Positions 1 to 14,028 of a DNA stretch of 64,000 bases are shown here, piece after piece (within the stretch, counting starts at the first letter, position 1; each line of letters opens with the position of its first letter). Source of the stretch: Lutraria lutraria. Lineage: Eukaryota; Mollusca; Bivalvia; Venerida; Mactridae. A program made the position numbers and the translations under genes. The notes beneath the pieces are model-generated. The model did not search any database and was not told the DNA's origin. It saw only the letters and a program-made list of their open reading frames with translations. The stretch lies in the NCBI GenBank assembly GCA_964023205.1, contig OZ026842.1:38641501-38705500 (forward strand), written 5' to 3'.

Positions 1-815
1 TGTGACAGAGCAAAAAATGATGTTTAACAGTGTCTTCGATGAATATAATTAACACAGTATACATGTATGGGACTCATTGGTGCTATTATAATGCTGCCAT
101 TATCAGCAACATCATTACTCAGTAGTTCGATAGAAAACTTTAACATATAAGAATATTACTTATCTTGTGATAAGATGCTTTCATATCTAAGCTATTTTAG
201 ACACATTTTGAGAAAATGATTAGCATGCTTTATAAATACGGACCTGGGCAACTGCCCTAAATGTAATTTTCAGTGTGATACGATTCTTAAATTCAACTTT
301 GTGACTTGGTAAAATATCACACATACCTAGTTTTTAGTTACACAAAATACTACGATTTAAGAAAACATGGTATGTTTGACGTCACAGAAATCAATTAGAA
401 CAGAACACACCAATTACTAGCTGTTACACAGAAGACTTTGTATGAATACGAACCTTTTCTACCAACACATTTCGTGAACTCCGGATAAAAAACGTGCTTC
501 ACGAATCCCTCCCAGCAAACATCTTTTATCACTCTAAGTATCGCACATTCTTTCTTTTGTTATGTATTTATAGTACGTTGAATAAACCTAATCAAATTAT
601 CCACACATACCAAATTTGTAGACATTCATCATATAAAACGATGTCCAACTGAAGGGAAGTAAATACATGTAGAATAATTTGTAAAAATATATTTGATTAG
701 ATCGTCGCCCTTTATAGGTGTATCTATAGATGACAAACGTTATGGCGAACTCCAATATTTTATATAATAAGGTTCCTTGGCTTAGGTTCATATATTTTTT
801 CTGTTAGGATAAACA
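1..815. other. Gene-less AT-rich flank
   Basis: I see no coding region, RNA gene or clear repeat here. The sequence is AT-rich with frequent stops in all frames; the short reading frames have no recognisable composition or motif. Confidence 0.6.
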
Positions 816-1510
816 AGTGGGCTTAAATATGGTGAGTGTGGAGGTCACACTTTCTCAGTTTTGTAAGAAATTAACTATCCCCAAAAGTTGCTTTCGGGTA
901 TTCAATGCCCATGATTTCGCTGTGTGTGGTGCTGCGCCATCTTGTTGGTGCCACATTGTACTAAGATTAATACATTTTGCCTCTAAAGCTGACATGATAT
1001 TTTTCTAAAATACATCTGGATACCGCGCATTAATAATACTACTCGCCTTAACCTTCGGCTTTGTAGAAAAATGGTCTGAGAGCACCGACTGAACTAAAGG
1101 CAGCCCACACTGTCACTTTTTCGTCATACAAGGGTTTTCTAAATGGAAATTTGGGCTTTCTTTGCCCCATACCCGACAGTTGTATTTATTGACAAGGGTG
1201 TTTAGATTGGAATGGCATTCATCTGAAAACCAAGTGTTGTCTATTGTTTCTTTTTTGTCGTCAAAAATCCAGGTAGCAAAATCCGCAAACGATAAGCATA
1301 AGCAACATCCGTGTCTTTCAAATGTTGCATTACAAAGTGGACGGATAAAGTTTTATACATTATACCGTAACGTTTTATAAACAGTGGATATGCTGCTTGA
1401 AGTATTGAAAATATCACCAAGAACCTTTCTTACAGATTTCCATGGTGTTTCCCCGATACTTTCTATATCTTTGCAACGTTCTCATTCATACTTCTGCTTG
1501 ATCTCAAAGA
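816..1510 (-). pseudogene. Degenerate mariner-like (DDE) transposase
   Basis: Read on the minus strand, pieces of a Tc1/mariner-superfamily transposase appear in order but in shifting frames. First comes an ENVAKI-type helix-turn-helix region near 1,480. Then WFSDECHSNLNTLVNKYN near 1,220, the first catalytic-Asp block of the family. Then KVTVWAAFSSVGALRPFF near 1,090, and finally WHQQDGAAPHTAKSW near 930, the second catalytic-Asp block. Several frameshifts and stop codons interrupt it, so it is inactive. The motif order matches the family; the exact subfamily cannot be read from this remnant. Confidence 0.8.
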
Positions 1511-2924
1511 TACTTGACACACACAAAATGTTTATATATATCTATATAATATACTACATTATCGTCGATTTTGGATTACATATATATGATATGAATTTTG
1601 GTTATTTGCAAAGATACCTGATTATCATGAGTGCAACATGTAATCCATAGATTAAATCATTCGAGCGTTACGAGCATCGAAATGAGGACAGGGTCAAAAT
1701 TAGACATTTTATGGGTATGTGTTGGGAATAGAAACTTTGAGGAAAATGAGCTTAAGTGCAAACCTTTGTGTTTAGTATCGAGACTGATGTCCCCGTGCGT
1801 CAAAAACAGCCTGACATCGACTCCTCATGCTTCTGATGAGTCGTCCAACCTTAAATTGTGGGATTCGAGTCCATTTGTCCGGAAGTGCCTCTCTGAGCAT
1901 TAAAAAAACAAAGGGCCATAACTCAGTGAAAAATAATTCAAACAAAACCTGCTCAAACTAGCGCCACTTGGCAAACTTCTTATCACTTCTAAGAAGGTTC
2001 ACTGAATTCCTGCATGTAGTTGCTGAGAAATAGTTCAGATAAAATTTACTAATTTAAAGAAAATGGCGAGATTTTTAGAACCAGAAACGCACATGTGTCA
2101 ATTTGTTTATGGAACTAAAATAAATTAACTTAACGCAAAAAAACTAAGCAAATAAAACAAAGTGACTTTACTATAACATTTTTAATATTTCATGTATATT
2201 GATAAGTTTTGGATATTTTTCAGGGAATGTAAACATACAAAATCATGCAAAATTTCATGAAGATCCATCCATCTGTGTGAGCTTTGTCGATGGTCGAGTC
2301 TTTAAATGCGATTTGCAAAAATTAAAAAAATGCAGTTATACGGTTGTGGTTTTAGAGGTCGGATATTTCTAAGAAGGAACACTGGAACAGTATTAATTAT
2401 AACTGTCGTATTGTATTTTCAAGTGAATATGTATCATACAATGGTACCAAAATACATGGTACATAAATTATACCTTTCAAACCATTGCTTACATTGATTT
2501 GGTCAGTCTTCTATTTGTTTGATATCATAGTTTACAACTACAGTCAAATCTATGTACAAATGATCTGCAGTCTCTGTTCCCAAGAGTGATACAGCAGAAC
2601 ATAAAATACAAATTTGCACTAAACTATGACATTTGACGACAAATTTACAAAATAAGCGTTTTTGTATTTACACATTATTACTAGGTAAAAATACAAAACA
2701 AACTTAAGATGTACACAATTAATAATTTTATAGATATGCGAATGTTAAAACAAACATTTGTCGTTTAACATTGATATCTGGTATTCATTCAATGTATTTA
2801 CATGTGACAAGTGCTAAGTGGTAGCTTTAGGCTGGCTGTGTTGTGCTTTCTATGGTTTCAAAGTCTCCTGTCACCGTCCTTAAATAACGGTCTCTGTGTC
2901 AACATTCTATTCATCTGTTCTTTC
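1511..2924. other. Gene-less stretch
   Basis: AT-rich sequence with no gene or RNA I can support. The first part may be the end of the decayed transposon to its left, but I could not find terminal repeats. Confidence 0.5.
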
Positions 2925-3178
2925 GCGGCCCATACGACAGCTAAAGTCATTCTAGAGCCGCCCCATACTCTTTTAAAAAAGTTTTTTCCCCGATTCTTTA
3001 TCGTACACAGTGTAAAGCACAGACACCCCAACTTGCCTTTTCCCTGTGATTTTCTAGACACAGTACTTGGCTTGGTAGTTGGGATGGGGACATTCGAAAA
3101 ATATTCAAAAGTGGGAGCCAAGAATTGAACCCATGACCATTTGTTTAGTAGTGTACCGGGTTGCCACTCGACCACTAA
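2925..3178 (-). repeat. tRNA-derived SINE, family B
   Basis: On the minus strand a tRNA-like head (GGTCGAGTGGCAACCCGG as A box, GGGTTCAATTC as B box) is followed by a body containing GTCCCCATCCCAACTACC. The same head/body arrangement, with that body sequence in common, is at 62,540-62,765 on the plus strand. Shared sequence plus polymerase III-type boxes supports a SINE. Reading frames through it are accidental. Confidence 0.75.
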
Positions 3179-6100
3179 ACATATCTATTGACACAATATA
3201 ATACTTCTGAACAGACGGACTGACAAGGCAATCCTCCATAAACAACAAAGACAAAATCACAATTCTTTACTTTATTATATCTCTATTAACATTTCAAAAT
3301 ATCCAACACATAATTTTTTGAAAACAATCAGCCATCATGTTACCATTGAATGCATGGAGCAATAGAACTGCAGTGAAAAAATAACACGGTCTCTTACAAG
3401 AATACAATGACATGTTACATTATGATACATTAATACACTAATGCCAACATCTAGCAGTCAATAACATTGAAAATAACACACCCTCATACATTTTGTATTT
3501 ATAATGATAAAAAACAGAACCATACTACCATATTAAAAGAAAACTTTCAATACTATACTGTGACAACACAAGCCAATACAGACTATCTCAAACTTTCCCT
3601 ACCATGACACAAATTTGTCACAAATTCATCATCGCCCATGCAGAATCTGCATTAAAAGACTGCTTGCTTGAGTTAATACAAGTGCGAACATTTACCAGCA
3701 GAAATAGGACACAGACAACAGTTCATAGTAGTTCCGTACAGAATGCATTTAATACTAATATCAACAGTTATTTTGTATGGTGCATTTAATAACAGGAGAC
3801 AATCACAATAAGTACAAATACAAAGATTGAAACATACAAAAAAGTATCTGAACTCATTACAATGATTTCAATTCATTATAACTGAAAGCCATAGTAAGGA
3901 TTTTGGCTTCTGTGTTTTTATGCACGATTATTTATTTTGGTTTAACACCATTTGTCAACAATTTTTCAGTTATATACAGCAGTCAATTCACCTAATAAGT
4001 TTTCCTGGATGGTATTCTAACCAGAACTAACTTACCCTTCCACAAGGAACATTGTTGTTAAATGTTCATGGAAGTGTATGACCAGCTGTGACTGGGGATC
4101 GAATCCTGATCGCTGTGTTACAAATCCAGTGTACTTACCACTGGACCGCGGCCTTCTTTAATGTACATTAAAGAGCTATCAACAAAACAAAAATATCTAT
4201 CTCTTAAAGATTTCATGTTCAAATCAGTAAATTCACTCATTAAAAAGGTTCACTAAGTGGATTTCATACCAGGAAGTAAATTTCGTGTTTGATGGCTTTA
4301 TAAAAGCCACAAGAAAATGTCTATGAAGTTATGGCAGTGATAAGTGGTTCAGTGCAATGTTTCTGGTTTAAATTCTTGGAGGAGAAGTCTGTTGATAAGC
4401 AGCAAACAGTATGTAAAATATGCAAACTAGCCGGGGTTTTTTTTGTGTATAATTCTAATCTTGAGTTAACAGTAACTACTAGGATATCCCCCTTAATTAT
4501 GTGGACAAGCCCTCCTTGAACTAAATCAATAGGACGTTCCATTTAACTACATTGCAAGCACTTGCCTGCTCTTACGAATGATTGGTTCATGTCTGCACTG
4601 GATAAATGAAAGTCCCAAGTACCATCTGCTCACCATATATTGATGAATATTGACAGCCTTTCAAAACAAGCAGAAACAAAAGTTATAAAATGCAAGAACA
4701 TTATAAAGTAAACAAATTTCTTGAACACAAAACACAGTTAAGTAATTTATGAAATAAAAATAAAATAAATACGAAAAATTGGAGAACAAAAATGCTAAGG
4801 ACATATTCTGGGTAGTTAATTAAAATATTGAATGAAATTTTAGTATAAAACCTACCGGTCTAAATTTCAAAATATCATTTCTTTTTTATTACTAAGCATG
4901 TAAAATGCTCCAAAGGTTGAATTTGTTTACATTCCTGATACTAAATTATCACAATTTATACATAATAGTATAAATAGTCATGTCTTACAATTGAGTTTCA
5001 TCTAACAATCAACAGTTTCTTTACAACTAAATTAATTCAAATTTCTAGACAGGTGCAATAATTCTTAACAAATTCACCATCAAGTTTACACAATATACTT
5101 AAATTCTGTCACGGAAGCTTTAAACAAAAAAAAACAACTTCAAACAGAAACAATACTGTACAGTCTAATAGCACATACCTCTGACTATCATCATAACTGA
5201 TTAACATATGTTAAGTACCTAATACAAAGATACGAGATCAATACAAGCACTGACAATGCCAATCCTATAAAGCTATCATTCAATCATTTTAACCATATCC
5301 TTTATTTAACCTTTTAAGAATTCTACGTATGCCACAGATATCAAAGGCAGCAATCAAGCCCCTACATCAACAATACAGCAAACATTAATTCTTTATACAT
5401 TCATATTGCCAAACCTGACATGATAGGGTTTACTGTCTTCATTGTTTATGGTGAACTAAGTATATAACATTTTTAAATTTGAAAATTGTTTGAATGATGT
5501 TCAGTTAGTTTTTTAACAACAGCAGATTGAAAAATGTCATATCGGGTATGCAGATCAGATAGACAATTTATTAATATTTGAATAAAGTCTTCATAAAACA
5601 TTGTCTTATCATTGTGAAACATTAATAAGGAGACTGAATAAGGGTTAGTAGACCTTGATGGATCAGAAAATAAAGATGATTTTGTAACACTGATTTTGTA
5701 ACACTGTAACAGTATATATTGCTACCTAACACATGATACCATCATGTAAAATAGAAAATAAACACACTTAAATAAACAAAAAAAGAAACAACAAATAGTA
5801 CAACATCATAGCGATAATACAACAATTCATAAATATAAATAAATCAATGGTTTAATGTTTATAGCAATAAAACATTTTATGCAAACACTCGGCAAAACAT
5901 AGTATGATGCAAAATTAGGAACACATGTTATTGTAATATCCATAAAGGTTAATGGAGGGAAAGCATTAAAGATGTCTGATGTAATGAAATGAACAATAAA
6001 TTTTACTGAAATCAAATTAGTGAATACCACATAAATTTGCTTACACATGGGAAATTTTGTAAACAATAAAAACTATTGACTGACAGTACTAATTTACCAC

Positions 6101-6899
6101 ATAAAAAGTACCAATAATATTTGGCCTTCAAAAGGAAAAGATCCTTACACTAAGTGATGAAAACAACTGATATGATATAATGTAGTTCAGAATACATTCA
6201 ATGGCGAAAACATTTTAGCAAATAATGGAATCATTAAACAACATTTTCATAAATGACATGCTGTAAAGTAGACCAAGACTGGAAATAGGAAATGACTTCT
6301 GAAAAGAAAAAAACATTTATTCTGACATTAAATGTGTCATGAAATAATAAGTGAATCAAACAACTCCCATTGTATATATGTTTATATTCTAAATGCATCA
6401 TGTGTGAAGCAAGTAAATAAGAAACATAAGACAAAATACACTTCATATTTCAGAGTACATATGTATTTACTAGAAAATAATAAAACTAATATAAACAATC
6501 AAGTATGAACTTTAAACAAAGACATTAGAGAGATAATGCTAACAGACAGATCATAGGCAAGAAAAAAACTACCATCGATTACAGTATTATATCCAAACAA
6601 ACAAACAAATTAACAAACAAAAAACAAGACCGATTCAATTGCCTTACAACAATTAAAAGTCTCGGCTCCATGTCTAGCCTTTAACGTAACAAGCTTCTCT
6701 CCGCAATAAAGTACAGTCACTGAACATAGATGACACTCTCCAAACATCATCACACGCTTTTTACACAGTGCATGAAAAAACCCACTAGGTGCACATTTAT
6801 ATACACCGAGTGAGAGAAAATTCTTTGAGGGAGAGGGGTGGGGGGAGTAATAATAATCCAAGGGAGTTAACTCATAAGTTCACAAGTAACACTGTTGTA
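3179..6899 (-). other. Probable TRIP12 3' UTR and downstream
   Basis: No coding region is visible over 3.7 kb apart from one SINE (3,928-4,155). The TRIP12 stop codon is at 6,900-6,902, so the part next to it must be 3' UTR. Minus-strand AATAAA signals occur near 6,313, 5,567 and 3,268; the sequence does not show which is used. Open frames here have biased AT-rich composition and no domain. Confidence 0.5.
3928..4155 (-). repeat. tRNA-derived SINE, family A, copy 1
   Basis: Minus-strand tRNA-like head (GGTCCAGTGGTAAGTACACT, then GATTCGATCCC), followed by a body with GGTTAGAATACCATCCAGG and a tail resembling CTGAAAAATTG. Three related copies lie at 19,225-19,408, 20,058-20,245 and 25,078-25,332, so this is a dispersed SINE of roughly 200-250 bp. 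Confidence 0.75.
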
Positions 6900-9800
6900 T
6901 CAAGACAAGTGGAATGAAAGCTGTCCTTCACTTGCAGCCATGTGTAATTTGTCACGCATAATTTCCACAGTGGAATAGTCAGGAAGTTTTAGATAGTTCA
7001 CGCATGTCATCACGGATGGCAGAAAAGTGTCTGGATTTTCAGAAGATTCAAAACTTTTACGAACAATTGTCAATGGTGGACTAAGACTACGGAAACCTGA
7101 AAAAGAAAACATTTAATAATCTATAATCATTTTGGCTTTTTATAAGCTCAATAAGTAACTCCTAAAAAGCCTAAACCAATGATACAATGACAACAATAAT
7201 ATTCTCATTCTTGATTTTACAGTCTAAATAATACAAATGCCAACAGATTTTCAAAAACTTAATTAAAACCTATAACGGACAGTCCTTTTACTGGCAGAAT
7301 ATTTGTTTGCATACCCAAGTACATAAATTCTAATAATGATTTTTAAAATGACAAATAGAAATGAAAGGGAGATAACTCCGAAATTATTTTCAATGTTATA
7401 TAAGGCATGGTTTTCCAAGGTGAAATACATATTTGTTTATATTTTTTGTAATAGCGAGTGGGGCATGTATGAATTCATGTATGAATTAAGCATGTTTGTT
7501 AAATTACAAAGACAGTTATCTCTTATGAAACAATGTGATTTTTGAAATTCATGTAGCATTTCTGAACGGACATTGCTTTACACATTTTTATATAACACTG
7601 AAAATTCTAAAAGATAAATACCTCCAACAGGGAGTTTAGGAGATCCTGTTACAAACTGCAGAAACATCCTCTGTTCATCAGGTGTATAAGAACTGAGTAT
7701 CTCGTACAGAAACTTGACAGCTCGACTATCATGATTATAACCATGATCAGGACGGCAACATTCCATTAATACCTTGGTGTCCCAAAGTTCTTCGTTGTGT
7801 CCACAGAATAGTAATTCCAACTAAGAGATAAGATGAAATGATGATAGATCAGTCAATGGTTGTCATAAATTATATCTTTAAGAGGCTATAGCTGTATCCT
7901 TACGTATTGTATTTTAAATCAATCTTATAAGAGAATAATCAATAAAATCATGATTAAATAGTACTAAAATGGTGTGTAAATTTTACCAACTTTGATATAT
8001 AGTTGTTGACAACCTATACAAAATATTAAAATTTATGGCTTGCTACAGAGATAACACAGTCATATCATACTGCACTAGAAAGTTTTCATTTTAACAAGAA
8101 AATAATTTATACATAATTACCTCATCAGGATAGAAACTTTGTAGTGATGAGAGAGGAAAGACAGACTCAAACCCTTCTCTCAATGTTTCAAATTGTCGGG
8201 AAACACCTTCCACTAAACTCCAATGTGTGACCAACTATGTAAAATGAAAATACTTATTATATGATGTGATTATGACTGAAAACTGTTTTAGGACTGAAAT
8301 TTACATTTTGATTCTATATATTTCACCATTAGAATCTACATATGCAATTCTTATACTTAAAAAATAATTATCAATCTTAGCACCTTCATTCACGATTACA
8401 ACCAATGTTATGTTATAATCATTACACTTAATTCTCCGAAGACATAAACTGCCTTACACTACGTCATGATCAGTCATAGTCAACTTGCATGCCTTAAAGA
8501 AATCATAAAATGACAGTTAATACTTACACTGTTCCAGTATTCAGAAAAATTTAATGTACATAGTAGAATTAGACTTAATGAACATCTAAAAACATACTGC
8601 ACCAGTATGTGATAAAAGCTAATTATCATTTACCCTTAAATATTCCTCCAAATTCTCCAATGTAACAATTCTATCTTTGCCACCCTTCTTCAGTTCTATA
8701 TTGGCATAACCAGGAAGGGTAAAGTCTAATTCTAGATCAGTAATACTGCATCCATCAACAGTAAGATTGTCTAATGCCAACCGTCGACTTTCTTCAGTCT
8801 ACAAATGAAACAGAAAATTCCACATACAAATGAAGAACCTAATAACAAATGTATATCAAATTACTATAAAATAGCGTTTTTAATTCCATAAAAGAAGCCC
8901 ATGACGAGTCTTTTAAAACACAATGCCCTCTTGACCTACTGACCTGAAAATGCACATGTAAATGTTGTCATGAGGAACAAATATATGAAGTTTGATGATT
9001 GCAGGTGCAAGCGTTTTGATTTTAGGCAAGTTTAAAGATCGGTACAAACAAACAGCCAGTCAAAAACAATGTGTCCCGATCTATCGATACAAGGGCATAA
9101 AAACGTACACAATGAATGTTTTATTACGGATCCTTTTAATACTTCTAACATTGCATAAAAATCAACATCACTTTGATTGAAAATTTGAGTCAGTCAGGGA
9201 TGGAAACTTCCATGCTTGTTGTAAGACTTCAACGAGATTTACTTGAATATTTAAAGTTGTAAATTTAAAATACAAACTATTTGGACTAAATTCAAATGAA
9301 TCAATTACATGTGATTTGTCAGCAAGGATTCTTTGTTTCTGTCGGAGGACATCTTCCAGTTGATTGAAGGATTTTGAGACAACAGGATCGATGTATTGTA
9401 AATCACTAGACGTCAGACTATGCTCTTGTCCCAACAACCACTTAAAGAACACTTGACTGAATGGCACATCCAGCTGTAAGGGAGAAATAAAACTTTAACT
9501 GATGTAACTGAAGTACTGTGTTTAGATGTAACTGTACCAAGTACTGTGTTTAGATGTAACTGTACCAAGTACTGTGTTTAGATGTAACTGTACCAAGTAC
9601 TGTGTTTAGATGTAACTGTACCAAGTACTGTGTTTAGATGTAACTGTACCAAGTACCGTGTTTAGATGTAACTGTACCAAGTACTGTGTTTAGATGTAAC
9701 TGTACCAAGTACTGTGTTTAGATGTAACTGTACCAAGTACTATTTTAGAAAATCACAGGAAATTGACCATAGCTGTCAAATGGACCATTAAACAATGGAT

Positions 9801-12800
9801 AAATAAATCTATAAATAGATTAATCAATGTAAAATAATTTGTCTATACTTCAGCATTGAAAGTAGGGTTTTGGAAATACACTATTAGAGATTATTAATAT
9901 TATTTTCCCTATGAATACAATACTATCATTTAATTATCAAATTCAAGGCACAAGAAATATAACCATCAAATCCAATTCTGTTTTAACACAAGCGAAATAA
10001 TAAACAAGATGAGAAAACAAAAATTAACATAGATCTACAAATTGATCAAAATAAAAAACAGCACTCCTTCCTGTACATCTGTCAAAAATTACTCAGACTT
10101 TTTTAATTCTAACTATTGTCATCATCACAATTAACAAGATAAGTTCTATAAAATGTAGGCTTTGCTAATGAAAGATAATTAAATATTATAACAAAATTTA
10201 AAGACATAATCGTAATTGAGCATTTTCTCACCATTCTGGAGTCCATGAGAGCTTTTGCCATCAATTTTCCAAGGAATTTTGTCTTTGCTTTCATCTTGTT
10301 AACCACAGTGGCTTTTGTATTTCTTGCTAACGGAACCGGGAACAAGCCACACTGAGCATATACATACTGGTTGCCTGTTTCATTGCCTAAAATAGATAAC
10401 ATAGACACTTTTATCACGAATGGAATAAAACAACATTCCTACTATAAACATTATAGCTTCAACAGAATTTTACAGACATATTAACTTTTATATCAAATAT
10501 CAAAAATAACAAAAGAAACTTTAACTTTAAAAATTAACAAGTCCTTAAATAGTTACAATCAGTAACTAAATTCAAACGAAAAAAAACAAAAAAAAAAACA
10601 TTTGTATACCAATGTCTTTAAATATAAGAAGAACAAGAGGTGTAAGTGAAATATGAATGCCCACTAAAAGCCAATTGGATAGTTTGACTTTTGACCTACT
10701 TGAAATCAATAAGGGTCATCTGCATGAGATGACCAACCTCCAAACTAGATTTGAGGACCGTAGGTCAAATTGTTCTCTAATTATTGGCCGGAGGAGGTTT
10801 GGTTACATACAGATGGTCCGACCAACTGACCTACTGACTGACATGTGCAAAGAAATATACCCCCATTTGTTCAAGGGGATCATAAATATTACCTGAAGAA
10901 TCTTTCTCCATCACATGGTCACCTCTCCATAATTCTAAATCTGCTCTTTGAATTTCTTTAGACACCAAGGCATAAAACTCTAGAGTAGGTCCAAGTCCAG
11001 TACCGACCTGTAAACACAATATGTAATAAGTAAACCATCAACTCAGTCAGAGTATGTTCTCAACTGAGTATGTTCTCAAGCTTAGATCTGATAATAAGGC
11101 AAAAAAAATTAAGAAATACAGTCAATAATGTGGCTTTTATTGACAGGAGGCCTTTCGGAGGTAGGTTAGTTCTAAATAATCAATGATTTTGATTTTTATA
11201 AGAATGGCCGTCATAAATAGGTGGCCTTTAATCGGAGGTGGCCACTAACATAGATTTGACAGTAGATAAAATGCTGGAATTCATGTGGATTCATCAATTC
11301 TCTTTCAGCCATTCTACAAATTGAATAAATCATAGAAAAGGAATAATAAAAAAACGCCCTTACACAAAATGAAGTGCTTTTTTTATTATTAAAATCAATC
11401 AGAGATATGCATGGTTAATCCATAAAATCAGTACTCTTATGTACCCAGAAATGACTAGGAAATGCCAAAAGCAAATACTAACACACATAATTATGATATA
11501 ACATGATTACAAAACCCAACACATAAAGATATTATCATGATATTACAGGATGACATGGTACCTCATTTTCATACTGTATTTCTAACATTGCCCTTGAACT
11601 GGCTAAATCTTCCATCACTTTCTCAGCTTGCTTGAGCAAATCAGTCCTGCTAACCATCCGCTGTAATAATAAACAAATAACAGTGGTCAAGAAAAAAATG
11701 GATAAAACCAACTACAATGGTAAAAATGCAAATATAGTTTCATCTCATAAGTACTTAACTCCTTCATCTGGGTTCAAGCAATAAAATGTGGCACACTGTC
11801 GTCTAGGTTACAAAGCTAACAGATGAGCAAGTAATTGAGGATTCTTGTAAGTGGCAAGATTCAATCAATCTTCACGAATGCATCGTAGAAGGAAACTTGG
11901 CAATATTCATTCAGTTATCTTTGAAACATTTCAGTTGTTTTACAATATATAGTAAAACATGTGAACAAAGGCCAGCCTTGGGAAAGACATACTGTGGCCT
12001 TTATTGACAAGTGACCTTTATTCGGGGGTCATTTCATACTAAAAAATCAATGACTATTTTTGATACAATAGCCTTCATTAACATGGTGGCCTTTATTTGG
12101 AGGTAGCCACTAATACAGGTTTGACTGTACATATTGCATATTAATTACAAAGTAGAATCAAACAAGAGGAAACATAGTTTAAAACAAACCTTTCTTTTAT
12201 CTAATCTAGGAGCCACTCTCTCACTGGAGTCATTAGTTGTTGTATCGACTGAGTTATCTTGTAACCTCATCAAAGCTCGATCTCTGTCAAATGTTGTTGC
12301 ATAGAACAGCAACTGCCTCGTGTCAAATGGAAATAAGAACGGCCTGTAAACAAAATAACAAACTTGTATGGTAATTAAGGATAAATTGACCTATTAACTG
12401 TAGATGTTATAAACTATGTTTAGACAAACAAGATTCAATTATAAAACAATGAATGGAGGCATCCTCAAAAATGCTGGTTGTTTGAGACGGATTCATTAAA
12501 AAATCCCCACAACTTTTTTTGTAGTTATTTTGAAAAAAAGTCGTATGGCTCTTTATTCCAACTTTTTAAAAGTACCTACATAATTATAATGTTAATCACA
12601 AAAATGTCTACTTATCAGTTAAAAGTTTGGATTGATTAACAGCATTTTTTACGAACTGAACTAAGTCAACTAAACAAGACTTGCAACCTTTTACATTAAG
12701 TTCAACTCACATGAGTACTTTCAGAACTTAGTTTTATCAAAGATGACCAAAACATTATCAGTGTCCTCCAGAAGCCCCCGTGAAGGGCGATATTGCCTTC

Positions 12801-14028
12801 TACTCAAAAACCTTGCGGCGACTACTTTTTGTCAATGAATAATCAACGACAATACATAGTTCCCACAACTACAATATTTACCTCCCTTATTTTGAATTGG
12901 CGGCCATCTTGAAAGTCAATGTGTTTAATAGAAAAAAACAAAAAAGTGGTTATTAAACAACTCAATTTACAAAATTTAACTTAGTCATGAAGTTGGAAAA
13001 ACCATAAGCATATCAGGTTTAAGAAAAAGTAGTTGTCACATATGAAAATTATATATTTAGAATTATCAGAACAAAAATATAAATATCCTCTATCAATGCT
13101 AGTCAAATTAGACTTTCAAGATGGCCACCAAGGCAGGTAAATATTGTAGATGTGGGAACTAGTCTATGTATTAAAATTGAGCCTGCTAGTCTGAATCTTC
13201 AGGAGAACACTGATCATGTTTTATTGACTTACGCAGCAGCAGCAATTTCAGCCAACCACACTGGCAAGTTTCCTGTCATTATAACCAGTGGATCTTGTAG
13301 CTGTCGATTAGCTTTAGCCATCAACTTTGAACTGATAAATTCACCTTTCGACAGTATAGGCTTAGCATAGTAGGATGGTACCTGTAACAGAAATCATAGT
13401 CATCAATAATACAACACTTTTTTACAAGAATTGAATTTATTAATAGGAAGAAAAATTCTAAGAATTAATAACTCAAGTATAACCTCTTGAGTGAAATAAA
13501 TAGACATCCTAACAGCACAATGCAAGCAGCAAATTAGTGATTTCTTTTAATAAATCAACAAAAATAAACACAAGACAATAGATTATTTATCAATATAAAT
13601 TAAACCCTGAAATAAAATATTATGAACACTAACAAATTGAACTAGTATTTTTGTCTAGAACATTTTTGATGGGCATTTGTGGAAAAGTAAAAAATGTAGA
13701 CCTGAGGTGGAGGAGTGATTTTCTAACTGTTGTCATGATGCTCGTAGGCCAGTTCAAAATGTCTTCGCTCCACCCCAAGTCCTGGCAAATATCCAACTTT
13801 TTTTGTAATAAAGAATGAACATTCATATAATGCCTTGGGTTATAATAAATGATGAATATTGCATCGCCATATTTACCTCATACACAGTAGACCAATATCT
13901 GTTGAAAGCATGAAGAATTCTCAACAATGCTATAACATCAAGTGATGGGTCTTGTACAGAAACAAAAGCTGGAAGTCGGTCTGTCAGGTAAGCATTTAAC
14001 GCAGGCACAATCACGGGACAATTTCCAT
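6900..14028 (-). CDS. TRIP12: TRIP12 exons 28-38: HECT domain
   Basis: Exons 13877..14028, 13233..13381, 12190..12343, 11562..11660, 10893..11007, 10232..10386, 9309..9473, 8634..8798, 8121..8234, 7622..7820, 6900..7096. HECT landmarks appear in order: [32 protein letters not shown] (joined across exons 31/32), [72 protein letters not shown] and the C-lobe [14 protein letters not shown] with the ubiquitin-thioester Cys. All active-site surroundings are intact, so the ligase should be functional. Confidence 0.96.

Noticed and set aside
2811..3175. Two 105-residue ORFs on opposite strands
   Set aside because: They run through a SINE (2,925-3,178); no protein-like features.
9512..9739. CRISPR array
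   Set aside because: The 28-bp units are head to tail with no spacers, so it is a minisatellite in an animal intron.
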